The notes below the pieces were generated by a model that saw only the letters and a program-made list of their open reading frames with translations, had not been told where the DNA came from and did no database searches. Position numbers and translations under genes: made by a program. Below are positions 9,610-18,097 of a stretch of DNA of 64,000 nt, piece after piece (the stretch's first letter is position 1; every line of letters begins with the position of its first letter). Origin of the DNA: Aquamicrobium sp. (GTDB taxonomy: Bacteria; Pseudomonadota; Alphaproteobacteria; Rhizobiales; Rhizobiaceae); the NCBI RefSeq assembly GCF_023954335.1, contig NZ_JAMLIE010000005.1, positions 62,001-126,000 of the forward strand. Reading direction: 5' to 3'.

Positions 9610-9658
9610 TTCGTTCCTCATTGTTTTGCGTGTGACGCGTTCGATTGGGGCATGATCG

Positions 9659-10435
9659 TCATCTGAATTCCGCGCTCACCGCGGTGCTGACGAGATCGAC
9701 GAACTCTTCGACCAGGAGCTTGCCGATCTCGGCGGTGGCCGGCTTGCCCGACGAGAGGCAGCCGGAGGCGGGAACCCAGTCCGGCCTGACCGGGAACAGG
9801 TCGTAGGGCGGGAAGTCGGGCAGCGCCTCGTCGGGGATCTTCGAGACGTCGACGAGGTCCGGGTAGCAGTAGAGCATCATCGCGGTCTCGAGGATGCCGC
9901 CATGCTCGAGGTCGAGGCCGGGGAAGCTGACGCCGGCATAGGCCTTTTCCATCGTCTCGGGACTGATGCGCTCGGCATAGAGCATCTTGAGGATGCGCAG
10001 GTCGCGAACGCCGCGCGCCTCGAGGTCGCGCTGGGCGCGGTAGCAGGCCTCGTCGAGGAAGAAGCGGTTCTCGAAATGCCCGTCGATGACGGCGATCTTG
10101 CGCGCGCCGTGGCGGCCGAGCTCGCACAGCACATCGTAGGTCATGGCGATCAGCGTCTCGGCGTTGAGGCTGGTGGTGCCGCAGCGGTGCGGGCCGCCGC
10201 CGGTGCGCACCTGCGAGCGCGCCGCATACATCACCGGCGGGGCGACGACGCCGCCGACGCGCTCGGCGGCGCGGCGCGCCATGTAGGTCGCCATCATCCA
10301 GTCGGTTCCCAGCGGCAGGTGATAGCCGTGCTGCTCGACCGCGCCGACCGGGACGAAGACGATGGCGTCCTCCTCGGCGATGCGGCGCTGGTACTCGTTC
10401 CACGGGATTTCCGACATCATGACGCTGGCGGACAT
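9659..10435 (-). CDS. Creatininase-family amidohydrolase with altered substrate pocket
   Basis: A 258-residue enzyme that aligns end to end, from memory, with Pseudomonas putida creatininase. All five metal ligands fall at the same numbers: Glu34, His36, Asp45, His120 and Glu122, and the His178 loop (DLEHGG) is present. However, the two tryptophans reported to line the creatinine pocket, Trp154 and Trp174, are Ala154 and Leu174 here. A metal-dependent ring-opening or amide hydrolysis is therefore expected, but probably not on creatinine itself. The ATG at 10435 follows AGGAG by 6-7 bases. It lies between the binding-protein gene and the racemase-like gene in one operon. Confidence 0.85.
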   Translation of the reverse strand: MSASVMMSEIPWNEYQRRIAEEDAIVFVPVGAVEQHGYHLPLGTDWMMATYMARRAAERVGGVVAPPVMYAARSQVRTGGGPHRCGTTSLNAETLIAMTYDVLCELGRHGARKIAVIDGHFENRFFLDEACYRAQRDLEARGVRDLRILKMLYAERISPETMEKAYAGVSFPGLDLEHGGILETAMMLYCYPDLVDVSKIPDEALPDFPPYDLFPVRPDWVPASGCLSSGKPATAEIGKLLVEEFVDLVSTAVSAEFR

Positions 10436-10446
10436 TGCGCTCTCCT

Positions 10447-11268
10447 TCACGAACGGGCGGCGCGGGCGTCGAGCGCCGCCACCGCTTTCTGGTGATCCTC
10501 GATGGCGAGGTCGAAAATGCGCCCGTACCCGCCGACCCGGTCGGGAAGGCCGGCAAGGCGCAGGCAGTCCCATACCATCGCCTGGTTGCTGGCGATGACG
10601 GGCTTGCCCAGCTCGTCCTCTATTTCCTGGATCACGTCCACCGCGCGCAACGCGCCGCAGCAGATGACCACCGCGTCCGCGTCGGGCCTGTCGACGGAGC
10701 GGGCATAGGATTTGATGAAGGCCGGGTCGACGAGGTCGATGTCGGTGTTGGACCTCAAGTTCATGCCCTGGAACTCGACGATCTCGAAGCCGGCATTGCC
10801 GAGGAAGCGGTGAACGACCGTGTTGATCTCGTCGATATAGGGCGTGGCGACCGCGATCCTGCGCGCGCCGAGCGCCTCGACGGCCCGCACGACGCCGGTG
10901 ATGACGGTGGTGGGCGCGGCCGCCGCGTGCGCATCGCGCAGCATGCGCATGCATTCCTTCTCGCCGATGACCATCGCCCCGCTGTTGCAGGTGTAGCAGA
11001 GCACGTCCGGCTTGTCGTAGGGCAGGAGAAGCCGCGCCGTGTCGCCGATGGCCGGCGCCATCGTCACCAGCGTCTCGAGCGTGGCGTCGTTCGACATGGC
11101 GATGCGGGCGAAATGGATGCCGACCCCGTCGGGCACCATGCGGAACACGTCGCCCTCGACGGTCTGCTCCATGGCGAGGACGACGAAGCCGAGCTTCGCG
11201 CGCCAGTGGCGGCCCCGGTCGAAGCTGACCTCGACAGGGCGTGACCGGACTTGCCCGGCTTGGTTCAT
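10447..11268 (-). CDS. Asp/Glu racemase-fold enzyme (maleate isomerase / arylmalonate decarboxylase family)
   Basis: A 273-residue protein with the two cysteine motifs of the superfamily, CYTCNSG (Cys94) and VICCGALRA (Cys203/204), placed symmetrically in the two halves. Members racemise, isomerise or decarboxylate by two-base Cys chemistry; hydantoin racemase and maleate cis-trans isomerase are relatives. The ATG at 11268 has a strong GGGAGG SD site. The stop is 11 bases before the creatininase-like start, so both are co-translated. In this context a racemisation or isomerisation of a ring or dicarboxylate intermediate is plausible; the exact reaction is not deducible. Confidence 0.82.
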   Translation of the reverse strand: MNQAGQVRSRPVEVSFDRGRHWRAKLGFVVLAMEQTVEGDVFRMVPDGVGIHFARIAMSNDATLETLVTMAPAIGDTARLLLPYDKPDVLCYTCNSGAMVIGEKECMRMLRDAHAAAAPTTVITGVVRAVEALGARRIAVATPYIDEINTVVHRFLGNAGFEIVEFQGMNLRSNTDIDLVDPAFIKSYARSVDRPDADAVVICCGALRAVDVIQEIEDELGKPVIASNQAMVWDCLRLAGLPDRVGGYGRIFDLAIEDHQKAVAALDARAARS

Positions 11269-11337
11269 CGTCTTCCTCCCAGACTGTCGCCCGTCGCGTC
11301 CTCGCGCGGCGGGCGGGAATGCGGCTTGCCCCGTTCG

Positions 11338-12348
11338 TCAGTTGCGGATCAGGGGCTGGTGAGCGCAGCGGAACGAGCCTCCCGCCATGCTCGGCACCCG
11401 GTACGGAATGCGGATCACCTCGAACGTGCGGGCGGTGAGCGCCTGCGCGATCGGGTCGAGCGCCTCCTCGGCCGCGACCACCACGGTCCTGTCGTCGAGG
11501 ACGAGGTTGTTGCAGGCCATGTGCGCCTTGGCCAGCGCCTTCGGCACGGGGACGACGTCCCAGTCGCGCATGAAGCCGGGCAAGCCCTCGGGCAGCGCCT
11601 CGACGCAGGCCACGGCGACGCCCTCGCGCGGGGTCATCAGCACGCAGTCGAGATGCGGGAACATCGGGTCGATCTTGACCGTGCGGACGCGATAGTCGCC
11701 GCCGAGCGCATGCTGGAGCCAGCGCGCGCCCTCGGGATTGCTGCACCCGCCCGAATTGCCGACGAGGACGTCGCGGCCGAGCACGAAGACGTCGCCGCCC
11801 TCGAGATAGCCCCAGCCCGGCGCGTCGACGTAATCGTCGGCGCCGCTGTCCGGCTGGGCGAAATAGCGCGCGCCGCGCTCCATGGTCGCGGCGAGGATGT
11901 GGCGGACGGAAAAGCGCTGGCGGCGATGGAAGAGCGAGCGCGGCGCAAGCTCGATCACGTTGTTGCCGATGGTGGCGAAGGGGTCGCGCAGCCACGGGGT
12001 GACGACGCCGTGGTCCTCGCCGCGCGGGAATTTCCGGTTCTGCGCGCTGATCTTGCCGGCGACATGGACACGCACGCCGAGGCTTTCGAGCAGCGCGATC
12101 GCGCCGCGGATCTGGCCGCTCATCTCGGCGAACAGCTCCGGCCATGCGTCCTTGAGGTCGCGGCCCTGGTTCTTCGCCCAGAATTGGCCGAACTCGCCCT
12201 GCGCGCGCAGCTTGCTGTCGTCGAGGAACACCGGCAGGACGAAGGTGTCGGGCGAGCCGTAGACGCACTCCCTCAGGGTCGCCCATTCCGATTCGACGCA
12301 GATCGGCGCGTCATGCGCTGCGAGCGGCGGCCACGCGGCTTCGCCCAT
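11338..12348 (-). CDS. Amidinotransferase-family (guanidino-modifying) enzyme, paralogue 2
   Basis: A 336-residue paralogue of the gene at 3961-4956, sharing long identical stretches around TPWLRDPF, RQRFSVRHIL and GWGYLEGGD. It has the HLDC histidine motif and nucleophilic Cys at about residue 328 (GGSFRCAHQ). The ATG at 12348 has AAGGAG six bases upstream; the longer frame beginning at 12429 has no SD site and an unsupported N-terminus. It is the first gene of the minus-strand operon. The two copies bracketing one operon suggest division of labour, for example two guanidino substrates, or two steps on one substrate. Confidence 0.85.
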   Translation of the reverse strand: MGEAAWPPLAAHDAPICVESEWATLRECVYGSPDTFVLPVFLDDSKLRAQGEFGQFWAKNQGRDLKDAWPELFAEMSGQIRGAIALLESLGVRVHVAGKISAQNRKFPRGEDHGVVTPWLRDPFATIGNNVIELAPRSLFHRRQRFSVRHILAATMERGARYFAQPDSGADDYVDAPGWGYLEGGDVFVLGRDVLVGNSGGCSNPEGARWLQHALGGDYRVRTVKIDPMFPHLDCVLMTPREGVAVACVEALPEGLPGFMRDWDVVPVPKALAKAHMACNNLVLDDRTVVVAAEEALDPIAQALTARTFEVIRIPYRVPSMAGGSFRCAHQPLIRN

Positions 12349-12419
12349 AAAGGTCTCCTTCCCGGCTTGACGGACCGGCGGGATGTTAGCCAGCGCCACG
12401 AAGGGCAACAGAACAAATC

Positions 12420-12440
12420 TTGCAATCACATTTGCGCAAA
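12420..12440 (-). promoter_or_regulatory. Candidate LysR-type binding site upstream of the operon
   Basis: TTGC(N12)GCAA, which includes the perfect 10-bp palindrome TTTGCGCAAA at 12431-12440, lies 72-92 bases upstream of the first operon gene and before the end of the LysR gene. It shares the TTGC/GCAA half-sites with the stronger palindrome at 13404-13427, consistent with one regulator acting at both promoters. Confidence 0.4.
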
Positions 12441-12486
12441 CGGGAAAGCTAGGGCCGCCGGCCGGAACCGCCGGGCCGGAAGCCGG

Positions 12487-13395
12487 TCAGGTCTTGCGCA
12501 GCCGCGTCAGCAGGGCGCTGATCACCCGCTTGTCGGCGGCGTCGCGCCGGTAGACCAGGTGGAACTGGGCGATCACCGGCGTGTCGGGGGTGACGATCTC
12601 GATCAGGTCGCCCGAGCCGACGCGCTCGACGAAATGCGAGGGAAGCAGCGCGCAGCCCACCCCGGCCAGCACCGAGGCGAGCACCGATTCCAGCGTGCTG
12701 CCGCGCGCCGCGACATGCAGCGGGTACTTGTGCTCGAAGGAGCTGAACACGTCCGTCCGATAGGCGCGGGAGATGTAGGGCACCGTCGGCGTTTCCGAGC
12801 CCCAGCTGCTGCGCACCATGTCGTGCGCCGCCTCCAGATGCGGCGAGTGCCGCGACATGTAGAGCCGCTGCTCCTCGACGAAGGCGGGCTCGTAGATCAG
12901 CGGCTCCAGCTTCTCCGGCTGGCCGGTGATGGCGAAATCGAGCTTGCGCTCGCGCACCTGCACGTCGATCAGCGAGACGGTGTGGACGCTGACATTGATC
13001 AGCATGTCGGGAAAGAGCCGGTGCATCTCGGACAGCGCGTCGACGACGCCGGCCTGCGGATTGGTGATCACGTTGTCGATGACGCCGAGGCTGAACGTGC
13101 CGCCGAGCGTCTGGCGCGTACTCTGGATGCGCTGCTCGAAGGAATGCAGGTCCGACAGGAGCTGCGTCGCGGCGCTGTGGACGTCCTCGCCCTGCGGCGT
13201 CAGCGCAAAGCCCGAGCGGCCGCGCCGGCACAGCTCGATCCCCAGCCGCGTCTCCAGCGCGGAAAGATCGCGGCTGACGCTCGAAAGGCTCGACCCGGTG
13301 CGGTAGGCGGCGGCCGAGACGCCGCCATATTCGACCACGGCGAGGAACGTCCGCAATTGCTTGATGTCGAAATTCGAGACGGCGAAACGGCTCAT
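12487..13395 (-). CDS. LysR-family transcriptional regulator
   Basis: About 302 residues with an N-terminal winged helix-turn-helix (FDIKQLRTFLAVVEYGG through SSVSRDLSALE, about residues 8-65) and the usual C-terminal effector-binding domain. A GTG at 13407 extends the frame by four residues, but it would overlap the palindrome at 13404-13427, so the ATG at 13395 is favoured. It sits upstream of and co-directional with the guanidino operon and divergent from the carbamoylase-like gene at 13673, the classical arrangement for a LysR activator controlling the neighbouring catabolic genes and itself. Confidence 0.88.
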   Translation of the reverse strand: MSRFAVSNFDIKQLRTFLAVVEYGGVSAAAYRTGSSLSSVSRDLSALETRLGIELCRRGRSGFALTPQGEDVHSAATQLLSDLHSFEQRIQSTRQTLGGTFSLGVIDNVITNPQAGVVDALSEMHRLFPDMLINVSVHTVSLIDVQVRERKLDFAITGQPEKLEPLIYEPAFVEEQRLYMSRHSPHLEAAHDMVRSSWGSETPTVPYISRAYRTDVFSSFEHKYPLHVAARGSTLESVLASVLAGVGCALLPSHFVERVGSGDLIEIVTPDTPVIAQFHLVYRRDAADKRVISALLTRLRKT

Positions 13396-13403
13396 GGCGG
13401 CGC

Positions 13404-13427
13404 TCACTTGCGGGAAATTGCAAGTGA
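13404..13427. promoter_or_regulatory. Perfect inverted repeat, likely LysR autoregulatory operator
   Basis: TCACTTGC(N8)GCAAGTGA is a perfect 8-bp inverted repeat immediately upstream of the LysR start codon and in the divergent gap before the hydrolase at 13673. The inner TTGC-N8-GCAA has the form of a LysR box. Binding here would repress the regulator and could activate the divergent gene. Confidence 0.65.
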
Positions 13428-13672
13428 GCTAAGCATCTTCATCCTTCTTCCGCAACCGGGCCGGCCCTATCGTCGCGCAGGACGCAGCGGGCGTCGACGC
13501 GGCGGGCCTTCTGGGCCATGAATGGCCGCGCCGGCACCGGAAAGGCGCTCCGGCGGGACGGGGCGGGAGGACGACACTTGCGATTTTCGGCATCTTTTCC
13601 ACCGGCGACGGCCCTGCCCCGGAACCACTCTGCCCGCTCCATCCTCCCTCCGGCCGGCCGAGGATATGCCCG

Positions 13673-14908
13673 ATGAAGAACGACCAGCGCAGGATCCCCA
13701 TCCACACCGAACGCATGATGAACGACCTCGACACGATGCGCGGCTTCGGGGCCTGCGGCACCGGCGTCGTGCGCCCGGCCTTCAGCGAGGTCGACATCCG
13801 CTCGCGCGGCTGGCTGGTCGAGCGGATGGAGGCCGCCGGCCTCGAGGTCCATGTCGACGAGATCGGCAACGTCTTCGGCCTCCCGCCCGGCGACGGCCCG
13901 TGCTTCCTCGTCGGCTCGCATTCCGACACGCAGCCGGAAGGCGGCTGGCTCGACGGCGTCTACGGCGTCGTCGCCGGCCTCGAGATCGCGCGCGCCAGCC
14001 TTGAGGCCGGCGGGCCGCGCATCGCCTGCGTGTCGTTCCAGGACGAGGAAGGCCGCTTCACGCCGTTGACCGGCAGCCGGGTGTGGACCGGCCGGCTGGC
14101 GCCGGAGACCGCCGACGCCCTCGCCGACAGCGCCGGTGTCACCCTTGCCGAGGCGCGGCGAAACCGGGACGGGTTGCCGCCGGCCTCTGCGGTCTCGCCC
14201 GACCGGTTCAGCGGCTTTCTCGAGATCCATATCGAGCAGGGGCCGGTGCTCGACATCGCCGGCGAGCGCATCGGCGTGGTCGAGAGCATCGTCGGCATCC
14301 GCAGCCAGCGCATGAGCTTCGTCGGCGAGCAGAATCACGCCGGCACCACGCCGATGGCGATGCGCCGCGACGCCTTCCAGGCGCTGGTCGCGTTCACGGC
14401 CGAGATCGGGCGGCGCTTCGCCGGCATGATCGGGCCGGCGACGGTGTGGACTATCGGCCAGGTGGCGCTGCACCCCAACGCCACCTCGATCGTGCCCGGC
14501 CGCGCCGATTTCTGGCTGCAATGGCGCGACGGCGACGACGCGCTCCTCGACCGGATGCGCGACGTGATCGACGCGACCGCCGGGGAGGTCGCGCGCGACC
14601 GCGGCCTGTCGTGGAGCAAGTCCGACTACTCGCAGATCGCCGCCACGCGCAGCGATCCGGCGCTGGTCGAGGCCCTCGCCGGCGCGGCAGAGCAGCTGGC
14701 CCCCGGCGCATGGAGGCGCATGCCCTCGGGCGCGCTGCACGACGCGGCCAACGCCTCGACGCGCATGCCGATGGCGATGCTGTTCCTGCCCTCCATCGGC
14801 GGCCGCAGCCACTGCTTCGACGAGGACACGCGCCGCGAGGACCTCGTCCTCGGCGCCGAGGTCCTCGCCGCCGCCATCGGGACCTTCCTCGCCCCGCCGG
14901 CGCGGTGA
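13673..14908 (+). CDS. Zn-dependent hydantoinase/carbamoylase-family amidohydrolase
   Basis: A 411-residue M20-type enzyme of the N-carbamoyl-amino-acid amidohydrolase / allantoate amidohydrolase / beta-ureidopropionase group. Binuclear-metal ligands are visible: His83 (GSHSD), Asp94 (GGWLDGVYG), Glu125/126 (QDEEG), His186 (EIHIEQGP) and a C-terminal His in GRSHCFDED. The family cleaves ureido groups to amine, CO2 and ammonia. It is transcribed divergently from the LysR gene; GAGG lies 9 bases upstream of the ATG. It would complete a guanidino-to-ureido-to-amine pathway with the amidinotransferase-family enzymes; that link is inference. Confidence 0.9.
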   Translation: MKNDQRRIPIHTERMMNDLDTMRGFGACGTGVVRPAFSEVDIRSRGWLVERMEAAGLEVHVDEIGNVFGLPPGDGPCFLVGSHSDTQPEGGWLDGVYGVVAGLEIARASLEAGGPRIACVSFQDEEGRFTPLTGSRVWTGRLAPETADALADSAGVTLAEARRNRDGLPPASAVSPDRFSGFLEIHIEQGPVLDIAGERIGVVESIVGIRSQRMSFVGEQNHAGTTPMAMRRDAFQALVAFTAEIGRRFAGMIGPATVWTIGQVALHPNATSIVPGRADFWLQWRDGDDALLDRMRDVIDATAGEVARDRGLSWSKSDYSQIAATRSDPALVEALAGAAEQLAPGAWRRMPSGALHDAANASTRMPMAMLFLPSIGGRSHCFDEDTRREDLVLGAEVLAAAIGTFLAPPAR

Positions 14909-14983
14909 TGGAGGAACGGGAGATCGCCCGGCCGGCCGCCGGGCTGCCCGATCATGTGCCGCTGCATCTCGACGAGGCCTTCC

Positions 14984-15658
14984 TCAGTCGGCCATCGTTC
15001 TTTCCACGAGCTGTTCCTTGTAGTGCCGCAGGACCGTCGGCAGGCTCACCATGACATGCTCGTGCATCGTTTGAGCCGCCGCATCGATCTGTCCCGCTTC
15101 CAGCTCTTCCGTTATCTGCTCGTGAAACCGCAGGGTCAGATTGTTCGACACGCGGCCGCGAAGCGCGTTGTGCCTGAGCGGCATCGCTATGGTGTTCAGG
15201 TGCAGAAGCGTGGACTTGAGCGGCAGGTTGCCCGAGCAATCCAGGATCGCCATGTGGAACGCGATGTTCTGGTTGAGATGCGACCAGGCGTCGTTGTTCT
15301 CGATCGCCTCGCGCATGGCCTCGTTGGATTGCTTGAGGCGGGCCACCACGGCGGACAGGTCGCCGACCGAACGCAGGTGCCTCACCGACATGGCCTCGAG
15401 CTCGGCCCGCAGCTCGTAAAGGTCGTGAATCTCGCGCGGGGTCATCTCCCTCACGCGAAAGCCGCGCCGCGGAAGGTGGACGACCAGACCTTGCATTTCG
15501 AGCAGCCGGAGCGCCTCGCGGATAGGGCTGCGGGACGACGAGAACCGCGCCTCGAGCTCCTGCTCTCCCAGTCTTTCACCCGGCTTGTAGGTGCCGTCCA
15601 CGATGAGTTCGCGTATCTGCTCCATCATGTGGTACGGAAGGGTCGTTGGCAGGGTCAT
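14984..15658 (-). CDS. GntR-family (FCD) transcriptional regulator
   Basis: A 224-residue regulator with an N-terminal winged HTH (GERLGEQELEARFSSSRSPIREAL, split here as the recognition region about residues 28-50) and an all-helical C-terminal FCD ligand/metal-binding domain from about residue 80. FCD regulators usually repress carboxylate or sugar-acid catabolism and are released by the substrate. Its neighbours are a TRAP importer and CoA-ester genes, so control of that cassette is likely, though the divergent promoter it would act on at about 19318 is 3.7 kb away. Confidence 0.88.
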   Translation of the reverse strand: MTLPTTLPYHMMEQIRELIVDGTYKPGERLGEQELEARFSSSRSPIREALRLLEMQGLVVHLPRRGFRVREMTPREIHDLYELRAELEAMSVRHLRSVGDLSAVVARLKQSNEAMREAIENNDAWSHLNQNIAFHMAILDCSGNLPLKSTLLHLNTIAMPLRHNALRGRVSNNLTLRFHEQITEELEAGQIDAAAQTMHEHVMVSLPTVLRHYKEQLVERTMAD

Positions 15659-15767
15659 CCATCAACCTTTTTGCCTGCACGGGGTCCAGTCTGCCGAAGC
15701 ACTTATCGTATAGCACCGGAGTCGAGAACCCGGCAAAAGGCAGAAAAGGATGTCTTGCGGACGCGGC

Positions 15768-16349
15768 TCAACGTCCTTTTGCGAAGAACGGCGGCAGATC
15801 GCTGGTGAACAGCGCATAATCCGCGCAGAACATGTCCGCATAGTGCAGGATGAATTCTTCGGGATGGACGCCCCTGAAAGGCGCGTTCGCCGCATGCGTC
15901 GACACGGCGGCCACGATGGCCTCGTCCGCGCCGAGCTCGGCCAGGAGAAGCGCCCCGAGGACGCCGTGCTGGATCCGGCCATGAACCTCCGACGCGACGA
16001 TCTCAGTGCCCGTGCGGGTGTAAAGCAGCAGCTTGTCGATGTCGTGGAGAAGCAGGATGGCCAGAAGCCGGTCCATGTCCACCTTCATGCCCCACATCGC
16101 CTCCGCCCGGGCGGCAAGGACGAGACCGGCCTCCGCGACCTCGCCGACATGCTTGACCAGCGGATAGGTCGATCCGAGACAGAACGGCGCCTCGGCGAGC
16201 CGCGTGTGCGTGGAGGATTTCCACATCGTCGTCCATGCGACGCATACCAGCTCCCCGAGCGCTTCGGAAAGGTCGGCGATGCGGGGAAGAGCTTCGAGAA
16301 GCTCTTCCCTTTCGGCCGCGTCCGGCCGGGCGATGGCGTAGCTCTTCAT
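15768..16349 (-). CDS. HD-domain metal-dependent phosphohydrolase-like protein at the end of a TRAP operon
   Basis: A 193-residue protein with an HD signature: His67 (VKHVGE), His102-Asp103 (LLHDIDK), His123/His128, His152 and Asp172 (YADMFCAD). This spacing is that of HD phosphohydrolases acting on nucleotides or related phosphates. SD AAGGA precedes the ATG by 6 bases, and the gene begins 9 bases after the TRAP large permease stop, so it is the fourth gene of that operon. Why a TRAP importer should carry an HD protein is not obvious; a regulatory or substrate-processing role is possible. Confidence 0.75.
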   Translation of the reverse strand: MKSYAIARPDAAEREELLEALPRIADLSEALGELVCVAWTTMWKSSTHTRLAEAPFCLGSTYPLVKHVGEVAEAGLVLAARAEAMWGMKVDMDRLLAILLLHDIDKLLLYTRTGTEIVASEVHGRIQHGVLGALLLAELGADEAIVAAVSTHAANAPFRGVHPEEFILHYADMFCADYALFTSDLPPFFAKGR

Positions 16350-16358
16350 ACCGGGTCC

Positions 16359-17627
16359 TTACAGTCCGGGGATCAGTCCGGGCGCGAACAGCGGCACGTA
16401 GGTGACGACGACCAGCACCACGAACATGGCCACCAGATACCAGATCATATAGGGCACGGTATCGCGCATCTTCGTCTTTGTGATGCTGCACACAGCCATC
16501 AGCACGGTCGCCACCGGCGGCGTCTGCTGGCCGATCGCCAGGTTGACGCAGGTGACGATGCCGAAATGCACCGGGTCGATCCCGAACGTGGTCACGATCG
16601 GCATCAGGATCGGGATGATGACGATGATCGCCGCAGGCGCCTGCAGGAACATGCCGCAGATCAGGAGCAGCACGTTTATGAGCAGGAGCAGCATGGCTTG
16701 CGAGCTGGCCGCTTCGCCCAGCAGGGCCGCCAGCTTCTGCGGGATCAGCTCGTTGGCGAGGACCTGTCCCAGTATCGCCGACGCGGCGACGATGAGCAGG
16801 ACCGCCCCGGTCTGGTGCGTGGTGGCGACGAGCAGCGGATAGAGCTTCCTCAGCGTCATCTCGCGCATGAAGAAACCGAACAGCAGCGCGACGACCACGC
16901 CGATGGCGGCCGCCTCGGTCGGGGTGAATATGCCGCCGATCAGCCCGCCGATGACGACGACCGGGATCAGCAACGGCACGAACGCGCGCCGGAACGCGGT
17001 CTTGAGCAGGGCGCGCGAAAAGGCCAGATCCCGCGGATGATCCTCCTTCACCGCGAAATAATGGTTGGTGACGATGAACACGAGGCCGAGCGCGATGCCG
17101 GGCGCGAACCCCGCCAGGAACAGGTCCCGAATGGAAGTGTTGGTGACGGCGCCGAACAGGACCATGGGGATGGAAGGCGGAATGATGATGCCGATGATCG
17201 CCGCGGAGGCGGTGACCGAGGCGGAAAAGGGCAGCGGATAGCCCGCGCGCGTCATCTGCGGCACGAACACCTTGCTGGTGACGGCCGCATCCGCGACGGC
17301 CGAGCCGCTCATTTCCGCCATCAGCATGGACGAGACGACATTCACATGCGCCAGCCCGCCGCGCATCCAGCCGACTGTCGCGCGGGCGAGGTCGATCAGC
17401 CGTTCCGCGATCGAGGTCGTGCTCATCACCTCGCCCATGAGGATGAAGAGAGGAACGGCCAGGATGACGAAGCTGGCGGAACCGCCGAACATGGTGATCG
17501 GAAGCGTCGGCATCGCGATGCCGGTCATGGCCATGAAGCCGGCCGCCGAGACCATCATGGCAAAGGCCACGGGCATGCCGATCGCGATCAGCGCGAACAT
17601 GGACAGGACGAGGAGAGTGGCTGTCAT
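16359..17627 (-). CDS. TRAP transporter large permease (DctM type)
   Basis: A 422-residue inner-membrane protein with about 12 hydrophobic segments and DctM-typical stretches GMPVAFAMM, PLFILMGEVMS and IIIPPSIPMVLFG. It uses ion gradients with its small subunit and a periplasmic binding protein to import carboxylates and similar solutes. The ATG at 17627 overlaps the stop of the small subunit (ATGA), so translation is coupled; no SD site is visible. Confidence 0.93.
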   Translation of the reverse strand: MTATLLVLSMFALIAIGMPVAFAMMVSAAGFMAMTGIAMPTLPITMFGGSASFVILAVPLFILMGEVMSTTSIAERLIDLARATVGWMRGGLAHVNVVSSMLMAEMSGSAVADAAVTSKVFVPQMTRAGYPLPFSASVTASAAIIGIIIPPSIPMVLFGAVTNTSIRDLFLAGFAPGIALGLVFIVTNHYFAVKEDHPRDLAFSRALLKTAFRRAFVPLLIPVVVIGGLIGGIFTPTEAAAIGVVVALLFGFFMREMTLRKLYPLLVATTHQTGAVLLIVAASAILGQVLANELIPQKLAALLGEAASSQAMLLLLINVLLLICGMFLQAPAAIIVIIPILMPIVTTFGIDPVHFGIVTCVNLAIGQQTPPVATVLMAVCSITKTKMRDTVPYMIWYLVAMFVVLVVVTYVPLFAPGLIPGL

Positions 17628-18097
17628 GAGGAGGTTCCGGGCTCTTTTCCACGCAGCGCATTGAGGGCCAGCGCAAGAGACATCAAGGCGAAGGAGATCG
17701 GCATTGAGGCCAGGAAGAGGCCGCGCGGAATGTCCAGCGAGCTGATGCGGGCGCCGCCGATCATGCTGGTCACCTTCCAGGACTGCCAGGCGACGAAGGC
17801 ACAGAAAACCGCGAGGAGCGCGGCCACCGCGCGTCCCAGCCAGTGCTGGGCGGTCGGGTTCAGCATCCCCACAATCATCGGGAAGTCGAGATGCAGCCCC
17901 TTGCGGAAGCAGGGATACCCGCCGAGGAAGGTGATCCACACCAGCAGATAGCTTCCCACCTCGTCGGTCCAGCCGAGGGAGCTGTTCAGGACGTAGCGGT
18001 ACCACACCGCGGCAGTCAGGATGACCACCGTGCCGGCCAGGATGGCGGCCAGCACGGCGTCAACGATGGTGTCGACGAAATGAATCGCCCGGTTCAT
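17624..18097 (-). CDS. TRAP transporter small permease (DctQ type)
   Basis: A 157-residue four-helix membrane protein with the DctQ features WYRYVLNSSLGWTDEVG and a GLHLDF loop. It pairs with the large permease downstream and overlaps both neighbours by ATGA junctions, giving a compact dctP-dctQ-dctM-HD operon. Confidence 0.92.
   Translation of the reverse strand: MNRAIHFVDTIVDAVLAAILAGTVVILTAAVWYRYVLNSSLGWTDEVGSYLLVWITFLGGYPCFRKGLHLDFPMIVGMLNPTAQHWLGRAVAALLAVFCAFVAWQSWKVTSMIGGARISSLDIPRGLFLASMPISFALMSLALALNALRGKEPGTSS

Noticed and set aside
9659..12286. A single 875-codon minus frame spanning three genes
   Set aside because: Only its last 258 codons (the creatininase-like part) show homology; the rest lies out of frame with the real racemase-like and amidinotransferase genes.
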